From: Phytomonospora endophytica
Lineage (GTDB): Bacteria; Actinomycetota; Actinomycetes; Mycobacteriales; Micromonosporaceae
Length of the DNA: 64,000 nt
Reading direction: 5' to 3'
Assembly: GCF_014202425.1 (NCBI RefSeq)
Contig: NZ_JACHGT010000005.1
Span: 62,001 to 126,000, forward strand
In this document: positions 33,231-42,344 of the stretch, piece by piece
Layout: each line of letters starts with the position of its first letter
How positions within the stretch are numbered: the stretch's first letter is position 1
The notes under the pieces: model-generated
Database searches by the model: none
Told to the model about the DNA's origin: nothing
Seen by the model: only the letters and a program-made list of their open reading frames with translations
Program-made: the position numbers and the translations under genes

Positions 33231-34175
33231 TCACCAGAGGATGTGGACGGGCTCCTCATGCTCGGTCGCGGCCCACTGCCGCGTGATCCGTGCGAGCTTG
33301 TCGGGGTTGACCTGCAGGTGGACGGCGGTGATGCCCTCGTCGGTCAGCTCCAGCGTCGCCACGCCCATGACGTGCTCGCCGACGAGGACGACCACGGCCG
33401 GTTCGCCGTTCACGACCTCGGCGTAGGCGGCGGGGCTTCCGCCGGTCATGGCGCGCTTGGCCGCGCTGGGCTTGAACAGTCCGCGCAGGAAGCGCGCGAC
33501 GGTCAGGCCGCCGATGATCGGGGTCGTGCGCGCCGGGACCTTGCCGCCGCCGTCGCCGATGCTCCGGGCGTCGTCGGTCAGCAGCCGGACGAGGAGTGCG
33601 GTCTGCCCGCTGACGGCCGCCGCGAGGAACTCCTCGGCGATCTTGTGCGCGGCGGCCCGGTCGACCTCGGCACGCGCGCGCCGGGTCGCCAGATGCTGCT
33701 TGGCGCGCCGGTAGATCTGCTGGCAGTTCGCCTCACTGGTGTCGAGCATCTCGGCGATCTCGGCGTGCGGGTGGCCGAAGGCCTCGCGCAGCACGTAGAC
33801 GACGCGTTCGTTGGCCGAGAGCCGCTCCATGAGCGTGAGCACGGCGAAGGACACCGACTCGCGCTGCTCGGCGGTGTCGGCCGGGCCGAGCATGCGGTCG
33901 CCGGACAGGACCGGCTCGGGCAGCCACTGGCCCACGTAGCTGACCCGCTTGGCGCGCGCCGAGGTGAGCTGGTTGAGGCAGATGTTGGTGAGCACCTTCG
34001 TCAGCCACGCCGCGGGGACCTCGACGTGCTCGCGGTCGGCGGACTGCCAGCGCAGGAAGGTGTCCTGCACGACGTCCTCGGCGTCGCCGGCCGAACCGAG
34101 CAGCCGGTAGGCGATCGCCTCAAGGCGCGCTCGCTCGCCCTCGAAAAGGTCGACCTCGTGGGTGCTCAACGCCAT
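33231..34175 (-). CDS. ECF41/SigJ-type RNA polymerase sigma factor with SnoaL-like C-terminus
   Basis: 314 residues. Region 2 is at ~15-85 (YRLLGSAGDAEDVVQDTFLRW) and region 4 at ~125-185 (LSANERVVYVLREAFGHPHAEIAEML, ANCQQIYRRAKQHL). A ~110-residue SnoaL/NTF2-like C-terminal extension (AEEFLAAAVSGQTALLVRLL) is the mark of the ECF41 and SigJ groups, in which it acts as an intramolecular regulator replacing an anti-sigma factor. I chose ATG 34175; ATG 34193 would add six residues. Confidence 0.9.
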   Translation of the reverse strand: MALSTHEVDLFEGERARLEAIAYRLLGSAGDAEDVVQDTFLRWQSADREHVEVPAAWLTKVLTNICLNQLTSARAKRVSYVGQWLPEPVLSGDRMLGPADTAEQRESVSFAVLTLMERLSANERVVYVLREAFGHPHAEIAEMLDTSEANCQQIYRRAKQHLATRRARAEVDRAAAHKIAEEFLAAAVSGQTALLVRLLTDDARSIGDGGGKVPARTTPIIGGLTVARFLRGLFKPSAAKRAMTGGSPAAYAEVVNGEPAVVVLVGEHVMGVATLELTDEGITAVHLQVNPDKLARITRQWAATEHEEPVHILW

Positions 34176-34371
34176 GCATCGAAGGTTAGCCATGTCGCTG
34201 GGGCGGGTGCCGCTCGTTTCGGCGCGGGTCTCCAGGTGTGGCGCAGCCGTCACCTCGCCCACGACTAGGCTCGTTGGCGAAAAGAGGTTGGCCGCGGGCC
34301 GCCTCATCCGTGACGGTGGACGCATCGAGCGTCACACGGCCCGACGGCCCGGGCCGCAGAAGGGGAGCATC

Positions 34372-35166
34372 TTGCGTATCGCGCGTGTCGCCCATCCCAG
34401 GGGCATGTCGTTCGGCGTCATCGAAGGCGAAATGGGCGCCGACGGCGGGGAAGGCGGCCTCACTGTCGCCGAGATCGAGGGTCACCCCTTCGGCGACATC
34501 ACCTTCACCGGCCAGCGCTGGGCCCTCGCCGACGTGCGGCTGATGTCGCCGATCCTGCCCAGCAAGGTCGTGTGCGTCGGCCGTAACTACGCCGCCCACG
34601 CCGCCGAGCACGGCGCCGAGGTCCCGGCCGAGCCGCTGCTGTTCCTCAAGCCGTCGACGTCGATCATCGGTCCCGACGACGCCATCCGCATCCCGCCGGT
34701 GTCCCGTCAGGTCGAGCACGAGGCCGAGCTGGCCATCGTGATCGGCGCCTCCGGCGCGCGCCGGATCAAGCGCAGCGCCGCCGCGCGCGCCATCTTCGGC
34801 TACACGATCGCCAACGACGTCACCGCCCGCGACCTGCAGGCCAAGGACGGCCAGTGGACGCGTGCGAAGGGCTTCGACTCCTTCTGCCCGCTCGGGCCGT
34901 GGATCGACACGGCCGTCGACGTCGCCGACGTCGAGGTCCGCTGCGAGGTCAACGGCGAGGTGCGCCAGCTCGGCCGCACCAAGGACATGGTCTTCGACCC
35001 GGCGACGCTCGTGTCGTACGTGTCGCACGTGATGACGCTGCTCCCCGGCGACATCATCCTCACCGGAACCCCCGAAGGCGTCGAGCCGATGGTGGCCGGT
35101 GACAAGGTATCCGTGTCGATCGAGGGGATCGGCACGCTCACGAACCAGGTGATCGATCTTGACTGA
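34372..35166 (+). CDS. Fumarylacetoacetate hydrolase (FAH) family protein
   Basis: 264 residues from TTG 34372, with AGGGGAG just upstream. Metal-binding acidic residues are in [11 protein letters not shown] and [15 protein letters not shown], followed by [13 protein letters not shown] and the conserved end [10 protein letters not shown]. The family includes acylpyruvases, oxaloacetate decarboxylases and 2-hydroxyhepta-2,4-dienedioate isomerases; the activity here is undetermined. The same gene precedes gltX in M. tuberculosis (Rv2993c-Rv2992c), and here the 3' end overlaps gltX by 8 bases. Confidence 0.9.
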   Translation: MRIARVAHPRGMSFGVIEGEMGADGGEGGLTVAEIEGHPFGDITFTGQRWALADVRLMSPILPSKVVCVGRNYAAHAAEHGAEVPAEPLLFLKPSTSIIGPDDAIRIPPVSRQVEHEAELAIVIGASGARRIKRSAAARAIFGYTIANDVTARDLQAKDGQWTRAKGFDSFCPLGPWIDTAVDVADVEVRCEVNGEVRQLGRTKDMVFDPATLVSYVSHVMTLLPGDIILTGTPEGVEPMVAGDKVSVSIEGIGTLTNQVIDLD

Positions 35167-36628
35167 AGTCCGCACCCGTTTCTGCCCGTCCCCGACGGGC
35201 GTCCCACACATCGGGCTGGCGCGTACCTGCATGTACAACTGGGCCTACGCGCGCCACCACGGCGGGACCTTCGTGTTCCGCATCGAGGACACCGACGCCG
35301 CCCGCGACAGCCAGGAGTCCTACGACCAGCTCCTCGACGCGCTGGCGTGGCTGGGCTTCGACTGGGACGAGGGCCCCGAGGTCGGCGGCCCGCACGCGCC
35401 CTACCGGCAGAGCGAGCGCCGCCAGATCCACCTCGACGTGGCCAAGCGGCTCCTCGACGGCGGCTACGCCTACGAGGCGTTCTCGACGCCCGCCGAGGTC
35501 GAGGCCCGGCACAAGGCCGCCGGCCGCGACCCGAAGCTCGGCTACGACAACTTCGACCGCGACCTCACCGAGGAGCAGAAGGCCGCCTATCGCGCCGAGG
35601 GCCGCACGTCGGTCCTGCGCGTGCGGATGCCCGCCGAGGACATCACCTTCACCGACCTCGTCCGCGGCGAGGTCACCTACCGTGCCGGGATGGTCCCCGA
35701 CTTCGCGATCACCCGCGCCGACGGGACGCCGCTGTACACGCTGACCAACCCGGTCGACGACGCGATGATGCGCATCACGCACGTCATCCGCGGTGAGGAC
35801 CTGCTCTCCTCGACGCCGCGCCAGATCGCGCTGTACCGCGCGCTCATCGAGCTGGGCGTCGCCGAGGCCGTCCCGGCCTACGCGCACGCGCCCCTCGTCG
35901 TCGACGAGACGCGCAAGAAGATGTCGAAGCGCGACCCGCGCTCCGACCTGCTCGCCTACCGCACCAAGGGTTACCTGCCCGAGGGGATCCTGAACTACAT
36001 CGCCCTGCTCGGCTGGTCGATCGGCCCCGACCGGGACGTGTTCAGCCCCGAGGAGCTCGTCGCGGCCTTCGACATCGCCGACGTCAACAGCAACCCGTCG
36101 CGCTTCGACGAGAAGAAGATGGACGCGATCAACGGATCCCACATCCGGATGCTCGCGCCCGAGGACCTCGCCGGTCGCATCCTGCCGTTCCTGCAGGACA
36201 TGGGCCTGCTCGGCGCCGAGCCGACCGAGGAGCAGCTGCACGTGCTGTCGGTGGCGACGCCGCTGGTGCAGGAGCGCACGGGCACGCTGGTGCAGGGCGC
36301 TGAGATGATGCGGTTCCTGTTCGCCGGCGAGAACTTCGCCATCGACGCCGACAGCGCCGCGAAGAACTTCAAGGACGACGCGCCGGCCATCCTCGACGCG
36401 TCCATCACGGCCCTCGAAGCGCTCCCGAAGTGGACCACCGAGGCGATCGAGACCGCCCTCAAGGCGACCCTCATCGACGACATGGGCATCAAGCCGCGCA
36501 AGGCCTTCGGCCCGCTGCGCGTCGCGGCGACGGGCAAGGCCGTGTCGCCGCCGCTGTACGAGTCGATGGAGCTGCTGGGGCGCGAGGTGTCGCTCGACCG
36601 TCTGCGGGCGGCGCGGGCGACGCTCTAG
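35159..36628 (+). CDS. gltX: Glutamyl-tRNA synthetase
   Basis: 489 residues. Class I signature PTGVPHIGL (HIGH equivalent), [15 protein letters not shown], and the KMSKR loop in [11 protein letters not shown]. The C-terminal anticodon-binding domain is complete. It charges tRNA-Glu and, in actinobacteria lacking GlnRS, also tRNA-Gln for later amidation by GatCAB. Two tRNA-Glu genes and one tRNA-Gln lie downstream in this window. TTG 35159 is the only start matching the family N-terminus ([14 protein letters not shown]); it lies inside the end of the FAH gene, so the two are coupled. Confidence 0.97.
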   Translation: MTEVRTRFCPSPTGVPHIGLARTCMYNWAYARHHGGTFVFRIEDTDAARDSQESYDQLLDALAWLGFDWDEGPEVGGPHAPYRQSERRQIHLDVAKRLLDGGYAYEAFSTPAEVEARHKAAGRDPKLGYDNFDRDLTEEQKAAYRAEGRTSVLRVRMPAEDITFTDLVRGEVTYRAGMVPDFAITRADGTPLYTLTNPVDDAMMRITHVIRGEDLLSSTPRQIALYRALIELGVAEAVPAYAHAPLVVDETRKKMSKRDPRSDLLAYRTKGYLPEGILNYIALLGWSIGPDRDVFSPEELVAAFDIADVNSNPSRFDEKKMDAINGSHIRMLAPEDLAGRILPFLQDMGLLGAEPTEEQLHVLSVATPLVQERTGTLVQGAEMMRFLFAGENFAIDADSAAKNFKDDAPAILDASITALEALPKWTTEAIETALKATLIDDMGIKPRKAFGPLRVAATGKAVSPPLYESMELLGREVSLDRLRAARATL

Positions 36629-36644
36629 CCGCGTCGGGAAGTGC

Positions 36645-36674
36645 GGCCCGCCCGGGTGACCGGGCGGGCCTTTT
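36645..36674 (+). terminator. Intrinsic terminator of the FAH-gltX operon
   Basis: A perfect 11-bp stem GGCCCGCCCGG / CCGGGCGGGCC with a GTGA loop, followed directly by TTTT, 17 nt after the gltX stop. Confidence 0.9.
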
Positions 36675-36685
36675 CCGTTGTGCGC

Positions 36686-37642
36686 CTAACCCAGCCCCAG
36701 GCCCGTTAGCGTCTCCGACAGCCGCGTCGACTCCTCGGCGATGAAGCTCCCGAACTCGTCGCCCTCCAGGTACGCATCCGCCCAGCCGTACCGGTCCAGC
36801 GCCGCCCGCCACTGGTCGGAGTCGTGCAGGCGGGAAACCGTCGACGTCAGCTCTTCGACCTGCTCGGCCGTCAGGCCGGGCGGCGCGACGATGCCGCGCC
36901 AGTTGGTGAACACCACGTCGATCCCCGACTCGCGCAGCGTCGGCGCCTCGATGCCCGGGGCGCGCTGTTCGCCGGTCACCGCCAGGACGCGCAGCTGCCC
37001 CGAGCGCACCTGGTCGGGGTACTCGCTGACGCCCGAGACGCCGAAGGCGACCTGGCCGCTCAGGATGGCCGCGAGGAGGTCCCCGCCGCCGTCGTAGCGC
37101 TGGTAGTCCACATCGGACGGTTCGATGCCGAGTTCGTCGGCGACCAGCATGGGCGCGAGGTGGTCGGGGCCGCCGAGCGACGACCCTCCGCCGACGGCGA
37201 CCGCGGCCGGGTCGGCGCGCCAGGCCGCGATCAGTTCGGCGAGGTCGCGGTAGGGGGAGTCGGCGCGGACGACGATGATCCCCGGCTCGGCGATCAGCCG
37301 CGCGATGGGCGTGGTGTCGGCCAGGGAGACCGGCGCGCCGGAGGTCTGTTCGCTGCCGACGACGCCGAGGCCCATGAGCATCAGCAGATCGGCGTTGCCC
37401 TCCTCGTACATGAGCCTGCGCAGCCCGACCGTGCCACCGCCCCCGGGCAGGTTGAACACCTCGACATCACGCTCGATACCGGCGTCCCCCAGTGCCCGCG
37501 CCGCCGTCCGGGCCGTCACGTCGTAACCGCTCCCGGGCGGGTTGGGCACCATCACCCGCAGCTCGGAAGGCTCGGTCTCGCCCGCCGAGCAGCCGCTCAG
37601 GACCAGCGCGGCGGCGAGGACCACGGACAGCCTTCGCCGCAT
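36686..37642 (-). CDS. TctC-type tricarboxylate-binding lipoprotein (divergent copy)
   Basis: 318 residues. A lipoprotein signal (MRRRLSVVLAAALVLSGC, lipobox LSGC) precedes a bug/TctC receptor domain: MVPNPPGSGYDVTARTAARA, FNLPGGGGTVGLRRL, GVSEYPDQVRSGQLRVLAV and [13 protein letters not shown]. It should bind a di- or tricarboxylate outside the membrane. It stands alone without TctA or TctB and is divergent from a CitA-like kinase, so it may be an accessory receptor that informs the kinase or feeds the TctAB pair 5 kb away. GGAGG lies 6 nt before ATG 37642. Confidence 0.88.
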   Translation of the reverse strand: MRRRLSVVLAAALVLSGCSAGETEPSELRVMVPNPPGSGYDVTARTAARALGDAGIERDVEVFNLPGGGGTVGLRRLMYEEGNADLLMLMGLGVVGSEQTSGAPVSLADTTPIARLIAEPGIIVVRADSPYRDLAELIAAWRADPAAVAVGGGSSLGGPDHLAPMLVADELGIEPSDVDYQRYDGGGDLLAAILSGQVAFGVSGVSEYPDQVRSGQLRVLAVTGEQRAPGIEAPTLRESGIDVVFTNWRGIVAPPGLTAEQVEELTSTVSRLHDSDQWRAALDRYGWADAYLEGDEFGSFIAEESTRLSETLTGLGLG

Positions 37643-37720
37643 CGCGCACCTCCGCGTAGTCTCCAAACCCATCGCCTGTGCGCCAGGTCACCAGGGTCCC
37701 ACCGGAGGAGGAAGACTACC

Positions 37721-39280
37721 GTGCGCCGCAGCCTCACCCTCGCCGGTCAGCTGCTCGTCCTCCAGCTCGGCATCGTCCTGCTCGTGGTCAGCGCCGTCGC
37801 CGCGGTGTCCCTCGCCGAATCCGACGCCGACTTCCGCACCCAGGAAGGCGCCCGGCTGCGCTCGGTCGGCGAGAACCTCGCCGTCAACAGCACCGTCCGG
37901 CTCAGCCTCGGCACCGACAGCGAATCCGAGGCGCTCGCCGCCGCGGCCGAAAGCGCCCGCGCGGTATCCGGCGCCGCCTACGTCGTCGTCACCGACGCCG
38001 CCGGGAAACTCCTCACCGGACCCGACGCCGGCCGCCCCGCCGCCCTCGGTGCCAGCGACGCCCTCGCCGGCCGCTCCTGGATCGGCGTCATCGACGACGG
38101 CTCGGCCTTCCTCGTCGCCCACGTCCCCGTCCTCGACGACGACCACGGCGACCTGCTCGGCCTCGTCCTCGTCGGCCACACCTACCCCACGCTCCCCGAA
38201 CGCTTCGTCTCGGCCGGTTCCGACCTGCTCACCTACCTCGCGATCGGCGCCGCCGTCGGCGTCGCCGGGTCGCTGCTGCTCGCCCGCCGTGTCAAACGCC
38301 AGACCCTCGGCCTCGAACCCGTCGAGATCACCGGACTCGTCGAACACCGCGAGGCCATGCTGCACGGCATCCGCGAAGGCGTCGTCGGCACCGACACCGC
38401 CGACCGCGTCACCCTCATCAACGACGAGGCCGCCCGCCTCCTCGGCCTTCCCGGCGGGCAGACCGGCCGCAGCCTCCACCAGCAGCCCATGGACCCCCAC
38501 CTCCGCGACGTCCTCACCGGCAAGGTCACCGGCGCCGACCGCGTCGTCCTGTCCGGTGACCGCGTCGTCGTCCTCAACCGCGAACCCGTCGTCGTCCGCG
38601 GCCGCCGCGTCGGCTCCGTCACGACCCTCCGCGACCGCACCGAACTCACCGCCCTGCGGCGGGAACTCGACCGCAGCCGCCACACCACCGACACCCTCCG
38701 CGCCCAGGCGCACGAGTTCGCCAACCGGCTCCACACCATCGCCGGGCTCGTCGAACTCGGCGAGCACGACGAGGTCGTCGGCTACATCACCCGCGTCAGT
38801 CAGGTCGCCGAGGAACTCAACCGCGACGTCACCCGCCTCGTCCGCGACCCTTCCCTGGCCGCGCTGTTCATCGCCAAGGCCAGCGTCGCCGCCGAACAGG
38901 GCGCCGAACTGGCCCTTTCACCCGGCAGCGACCTCCCGTCCCTCGACGACCATCTCGCCACCGACGTCGGCACCGTCCTGGGGAACCTCGTCGACAACGC
39001 CCTCGCCGCCATCGGCCCCGGCGGACGCGTCGAGGTCGACGTCCGCACCGACGCCGACGGAGCCGTCCTGGCCACGGTCACCGACACCGGCCCCGGCGTC
39101 CCGCCCGAACTCGCCGAGGAGGTGTTCCGCCAGGGCTACACCACCAAACCCGCGACCGACGGGCACCACGGTCTCGGCCTCGCCCTGACCCGATTGATCT
39201 GCACCCAGCGTGGAGGAGACGTGAGCGTGTCCGGATCGGTGTTCACCGCCCGGATTCCGGCGACGGGAGACCAGTCGTGA
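37721..39280 (+). CDS. CitA/DcuS-type sensor histidine kinase
   Basis: 519 residues from GTG 37721 (GGAGGAGGAAG upstream). TM1 at ~8-30, an extracytoplasmic PDC/Cache-like sensor domain ~35-165, TM2 ~170-190, a PAS domain ~205-300, then the phosphoacceptor AQAHEFANRLHTIAGL (His331; the HEFxNxLH motif is diagnostic of the citrate/C4-dicarboxylate family) and an ATPase domain (GNLVDNALAA, DTGPGVPPEL, GHHGLGLALTR). It is predicted to sense external carboxylates and control tct genes through the coupled regulator. Its stop overlaps that regulator's GTG. Confidence 0.9.
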   Translation: MRRSLTLAGQLLVLQLGIVLLVVSAVAAVSLAESDADFRTQEGARLRSVGENLAVNSTVRLSLGTDSESEALAAAAESARAVSGAAYVVVTDAAGKLLTGPDAGRPAALGASDALAGRSWIGVIDDGSAFLVAHVPVLDDDHGDLLGLVLVGHTYPTLPERFVSAGSDLLTYLAIGAAVGVAGSLLLARRVKRQTLGLEPVEITGLVEHREAMLHGIREGVVGTDTADRVTLINDEAARLLGLPGGQTGRSLHQQPMDPHLRDVLTGKVTGADRVVLSGDRVVVLNREPVVVRGRRVGSVTTLRDRTELTALRRELDRSRHTTDTLRAQAHEFANRLHTIAGLVELGEHDEVVGYITRVSQVAEELNRDVTRLVRDPSLAALFIAKASVAAEQGAELALSPGSDLPSLDDHLATDVGTVLGNLVDNALAAIGPGGRVEVDVRTDADGAVLATVTDTGPGVPPELAEEVFRQGYTTKPATDGHHGLGLALTRLICTQRGGDVSVSGSVFTARIPATGDQS

Positions 39281-39948
39281 TCCGCGTCCTGATCGTCGAC
39301 GACGACTTCATGGTCGCCAAGGTCCACCGCGGTTTCGTGTCCCGCGTGCCCGGCTTCGAGGTCGTCGGCCTCGCCCACACCGGGGCCGGTGCGCTCGCCG
39401 AGATCGAGCGGCTCGCGCCGGATCTGGTCCTGCTCGACATCTACCTGCCCGACTTCACCGGACTGGAGGTGCTGCGCCGCCTGCGCGACGGGAAGGTCGG
39501 CGTCGACGTGCTGATCGTGACCGCCGCCCGGGACGTGGAGACGGTGCGGGAGGCGATGCGCGGCGGGGTCGTGCACTACCTGATCAAGCCCTTCACCTTC
39601 GACAGCATGCGCGAGCGCCTTGAGCGTTACGCGATCGCGCATCAGGGCCTGGCCGCCGACGGCGACATCGGGCAGGACGACGTCGACCGGCTCTTCGTGG
39701 CGATGCGCCCGGCCCGTGTCGAGCTGCCCAAGGGCCTCAACGCCGACACCGCCGACCTGGTCGGGGCCGCGCTCAAGAAGGCCGCGGACGAGCTCTCCGC
39801 GGCCGAATGCGCGGGCCTGGCGGGCCTCTCCAGGGTCGCGACGCGCCGGTATCTGGAGCACTTCGTCGCCGAGGGGAAGGCGGCCGTGCGGCTGCGTTAC
39901 GGCTCGGCGGGCAGGCCGGAGCGCCGGTACCGATGGGCGGCGCGGTAG
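39277..39948 (+). CDS. CitB/DcuR-type response regulator
   Basis: 223 residues. Receiver with VDDD, phospho-acceptor Asp54 (LVLLDIYLPDFTG) and Lys in HYLIKPFTF. The C-terminal part (LSAAECAGLAGLSRVATRRY) is the HTH typical of CitB/DcuR regulators. It starts at GTG 39277, overlapping the kinase stop (GTGA). Likely targets are the divergent TctC gene and the tctCBA operon, where three TTGTGGTCG repeats lie upstream of tctC. Confidence 0.9.
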   Translation: MIRVLIVDDDFMVAKVHRGFVSRVPGFEVVGLAHTGAGALAEIERLAPDLVLLDIYLPDFTGLEVLRRLRDGKVGVDVLIVTAARDVETVREAMRGGVVHYLIKPFTFDSMRERLERYAIAHQGLAADGDIGQDDVDRLFVAMRPARVELPKGLNADTADLVGAALKKAADELSAAECAGLAGLSRVATRRYLEHFVAEGKAAVRLRYGSAGRPERRYRWAAR

Positions 39949-39969
39949 CGCGCCTGGCGGTCCTCAGAT

Positions 39970-40149
39970 GCGTTCGAGAGTCCTTTTAGGGACGGGCACC
40001 GCCCCGCGGTCGTCGCCGCCTCGCTGGGGGCCGGTCAGCCGCTCCTGTCGGCCTGGACCGGCACGGTGAGCCGGCAGGGCGCGACCTGTCGCGGCTCCAC
40101 CGACCGTGGTGACAACTGGTGGTTCCTCGACGGCTGGTTCGTCTGGTGA
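39970..40149 (+). other. Coding-like remnant without a start
   Basis: After the response-regulator stop the same frame stays open for ~60 codons to TGA 40147 with codon-like composition, ending in a Trp-rich run DNWWFLDGWFVW. No start codon or ribosome site fits the whole segment; GTG in TGTVSRQG would give only ~30 residues. It may be the 3' end of a deleted gene for a small secreted protein. Nothing else is visible between the regulator and 40208. Confidence 0.3.
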
Positions 40150-40207
40150 CTGACCGGCGCGATGGTCGTGGGTGCCCCGGCCGGCCTGAAGGCCGCCGGA
40201 TGGTCGC

Positions 40208-40548
40208 GTGGGCGCGCTCCCTAGGCGACCCGCCGGACCCGGCCCCGACGTCGCCGTGATCGTGCCGGCCGCCGTCGCGGCCCCGGTGGCCCTCTGGCGT
40301 GCGCTGGTCCACCCCTTCGGCTTGCCGGTGGACGCGTGCGTGGGGCTGCCGACGGTGTCCGAACGTCTCCCGGGGGGATCGTCGTGCCGCGAGGCGCCCG
40401 CGACGTCGAGTGGCTCTACGAGCCGCTCTTCTTCGCGGGCCACCTCGTCGTCATGCCCGCGCTGGTCCACCGGCGCGCGTGGCGCCGCACCGGATCTCTC
40501 GTGCGTGCCGTGCCGAGCGTGCTCGCCGAGAGCACGCGCTTCGGCTGA
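40208..40548 (+). pseudogene. Small gene split by a frameshift in a G6 run
   Basis: Strong third-position G+C follows one frame from GTG 40208 through VSERLPGG, then the next frame from IVVPRGARDVEWLYEPLFF to the TGA at 40548. The switch coincides with six consecutive G at 40372-40377. Joined, the product would be about 113 residues with a hydrophobic start (VAVIVPAAVAAPVALW) and a C-terminal GHLVVMPALVHRRAW. I do not recognise it. Either a recent inactivating indel or a sequencing error in the G-run. Confidence 0.5.
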
Positions 40549-40558
40549 GCGCGGGCGC

Positions 40559-40639
40559 TCATGAGCCGTGGACGGTCTTGTGCGGCTTGACCGGCCCGCC
40601 GCCGGAGACGGTGGCGACCTCTTCGGATGTGAAGGCCAT
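40559..40639 (-). CDS. 26-residue micro-ORF coupled to the OYE gene
   Basis: ATG 40639 to TGA 40559. It begins MAFTSEEVATVSGGGPVKPH and ends KTVHGS. GAGGAAG overlaps the OYE stop codon and sits 3-4 nt before the ATG, so it looks like the last cistron of the OYE operon. Codons are GC3-rich. The short acidic leader, GGG motif and basic His/Lys tail recall peptide-natural-product precursors, but I recognise no family and no maturation enzyme other than the adjacent flavoenzyme. Confidence 0.5.
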   Translation of the reverse strand: MAFTSEEVATVSGGGPVKPHKTVHGS

Positions 40640-40647
40640 GGTCTTCC

Positions 40648-41718
40648 TCAGGTGAGCGTCGGGTAGTCGGTGTACCCGTGCTGGTCGCCGCCGAACATCG
40701 TGCCCCGGTCCGGAGCGTTGAACGGGCCGCCGGCGGCCAGTCGTGCGGGCAGGTCCGGGTTGGCCAGGAACAGCGCGCCGTAGGAGACCAGGTCGGCGGT
40801 CCCGTCCTCGATCAGCGACAGCGCGTCGGGGCCGGTCGGCTCCGGGAGCGTGTTCGGGTTGAGGATCAGCGGGCCGGTGAACCGCGCGCGCAGGCTGGCG
40901 GTGAGGTCGCGCATGCCCGCGCTCTCCATGATGTGCAGGTAGGCGAGGTCGAGACCGGCGATGTCGGCGACGAGGGCCTTGTAGGTCTGCTCGACGTCGT
41001 CCTCGGCGATGTCGTGCAGTGTGTTCCCGGGTGAGATCCGCAGGCCGACCTTGTCGCCGCCGACGGCCCCGGCGACCGCCGCGGTGACCTCGGCGGCGAA
41101 GCGGATCCGTCCTTCGACCGTGCCGCCCCAGCCGTCGGTGCGCCGGTTGGCGTTCGAGGACAGGAACTGCTGGATGAGGTAGCCGTTGGCGCCGTGCAGT
41201 TCGACGCCGTCGAAGCCGGCCTCGACGGCGTTGCGGGCGGCGCGGGCGAAGTCGTCGACGGTCTCGGCGATCTCGGCCTCGGTCAGCGCCCGCGGTGTCG
41301 GGTAGGGCTTGGGGCCTTCGTGGGTGTAGACCTGTCCGGCGGCGGGGATCGCGGACGGGGCGACCGGGATGAGCTCGCCGGGCAGGAGGGCGGCGTCGCC
41401 GATGCGGCCGGTGTGCAGGAGCTGGGCGAAGATCGCGCCTCCGGCGGCGTGCACGCGGTCGGTCGTCGCGCGCCAGGCCTCGACCTGTTCGGCGGTGTGC
41501 AGGCCCGGAGTGTCGGGGTAGCCCTGTCCGACGACCGACGGCTGCGCGCCCTCGGTGATGATCAGCCCGGCTCCGGCGCGCTGCTCGTAGTAGGTCGCCA
41601 TCAGCTCGGTGGCCGTGGCGCCGGGCCCGTGCGCGCGGCTGCGGGTCATCGGGGCCATGGCGATCCGGTTGGCCAGTTCCAGTGCGCCGATGCGGACGGG
41701 GTCGAAGGCGGTGGTCAT
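40648..41718 (-). CDS. Old yellow enzyme-family NADH:flavin oxidoreductase (NemA-like)
   Basis: 356 residues, an (alpha/beta)8 FMN enzyme. Landmarks: [65 protein letters not shown] (His-Gly-Ala-Asn active-site motif), [15 protein letters not shown], and [17 protein letters not shown] near the FMN phosphate. It reduces activated alkenes, maleimides or nitro compounds with NAD(P)H. ATG 41718. It is divergent from a MarR regulator, as in the E. coli nemRA-type arrangement. Confidence 0.92.
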   Translation of the reverse strand: MTTAFDPVRIGALELANRIAMAPMTRSRAHGPGATATELMATYYEQRAGAGLIITEGAQPSVVGQGYPDTPGLHTAEQVEAWRATTDRVHAAGGAIFAQLLHTGRIGDAALLPGELIPVAPSAIPAAGQVYTHEGPKPYPTPRALTEAEIAETVDDFARAARNAVEAGFDGVELHGANGYLIQQFLSSNANRRTDGWGGTVEGRIRFAAEVTAAVAGAVGGDKVGLRISPGNTLHDIAEDDVEQTYKALVADIAGLDLAYLHIMESAGMRDLTASLRARFTGPLILNPNTLPEPTGPDALSLIEDGTADLVSYGALFLANPDLPARLAAGGPFNAPDRGTMFGGDQHGYTDYPTLT

Positions 41719-41796
41719 GTGCGCTCCCGCGTTAGTTGATCGAGCCAATGGTTGAGTCGCTCACGTAATCGACGATAGACCGAAATGCGTGAGTGG

Positions 41797-41809
41797 GTCA
41801 ACTATTGAC
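41797..41809. promoter_or_regulatory. Candidate MarR operator
   Basis: GTCAACTATTGAC is a dyad (GTCAA-CTA-TTGAC) 22 nt before the MarR ATG in the divergent OYE/MarR intergenic region. Two more GTTGA half-sites occur at about 41733 and 41751 near the OYE start, so binding could cover both promoters. Confidence 0.5.
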
Positions 41810-41831
41810 TCTCTGTAGTAACGTGGGATAC

Positions 41832-42284
41832 ATGACCGAACAGGAGGACCGCCTCGCCGAGGCCGGCCGGCTCGCCCGGCTGCTCATCGAGATCGGCGAG
41901 CAGGCCAAGGCCGACTTCGCGCGGATCGTGGCACGTTTCGGCCTGCCGGTGCACCTCGCCCGGGCGATCGTGCTGCTCACCGAACCCGCGCCGATGCGCG
42001 ACCTCGCCGAACGGCTCGCCTGCGACCGCTCCTACATCACCGCGCTCGCCGACCGGCTCGACGAGCGCGGCCTGGTCGAGCGCGTGCCGGGCACCGACCG
42101 CCGGGTGAAACTGCTGGCGCTGACCGAGGCGGGGGTCGCCGTGCGCGACGAGATCTCACGGGCGATCGCCGAGGAGAACATGATCATGCGCCGCCTCACC
42201 GACGGGGAGCGCGCGGTCCTCGGGCCGCTCCTGGAGACGCTCCACGATCCCGACGCGCCCAGGCCCGGGCCCGAGACCTGCTGA
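41832..42284 (+). CDS. MarR-family transcriptional regulator
   Basis: 150 residues. Winged-helix core: LTEPAPMRDLAERLACDRSY, ITALADRLDERGLVERVPG and the wing TDRRVKLLALTEAG. It is likely to repress the divergent old yellow enzyme and itself. ATG 41832 fits the family N-terminus better than an ATG 13 codons upstream. No Shine-Dalgarno sequence is visible, so the transcript may be leaderless. Confidence 0.9.
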   Translation: MTEQEDRLAEAGRLARLLIEIGEQAKADFARIVARFGLPVHLARAIVLLTEPAPMRDLAERLACDRSYITALADRLDERGLVERVPGTDRRVKLLALTEAGVAVRDEISRAIAEENMIMRRLTDGERAVLGPLLETLHDPDAPRPGPETC

Positions 42285-42291
42285 CCGCAAA

Positions 42292-42327
42292 GGGCGCCGC
42301 CCCGGGACAAAACCCGAAGCGGCGCCC
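42292..42327. terminator. Bidirectional terminator
   Basis: GGGCGCCGC (42292-42300) pairs with GCGGCGCCC (42319-42327), with a further inner CGGG/CCCG pairing, between the convergent marR and tctA genes. Confidence 0.75.
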
Positions 42328-42344
42328 GATCGCCGGCGGTGGGC

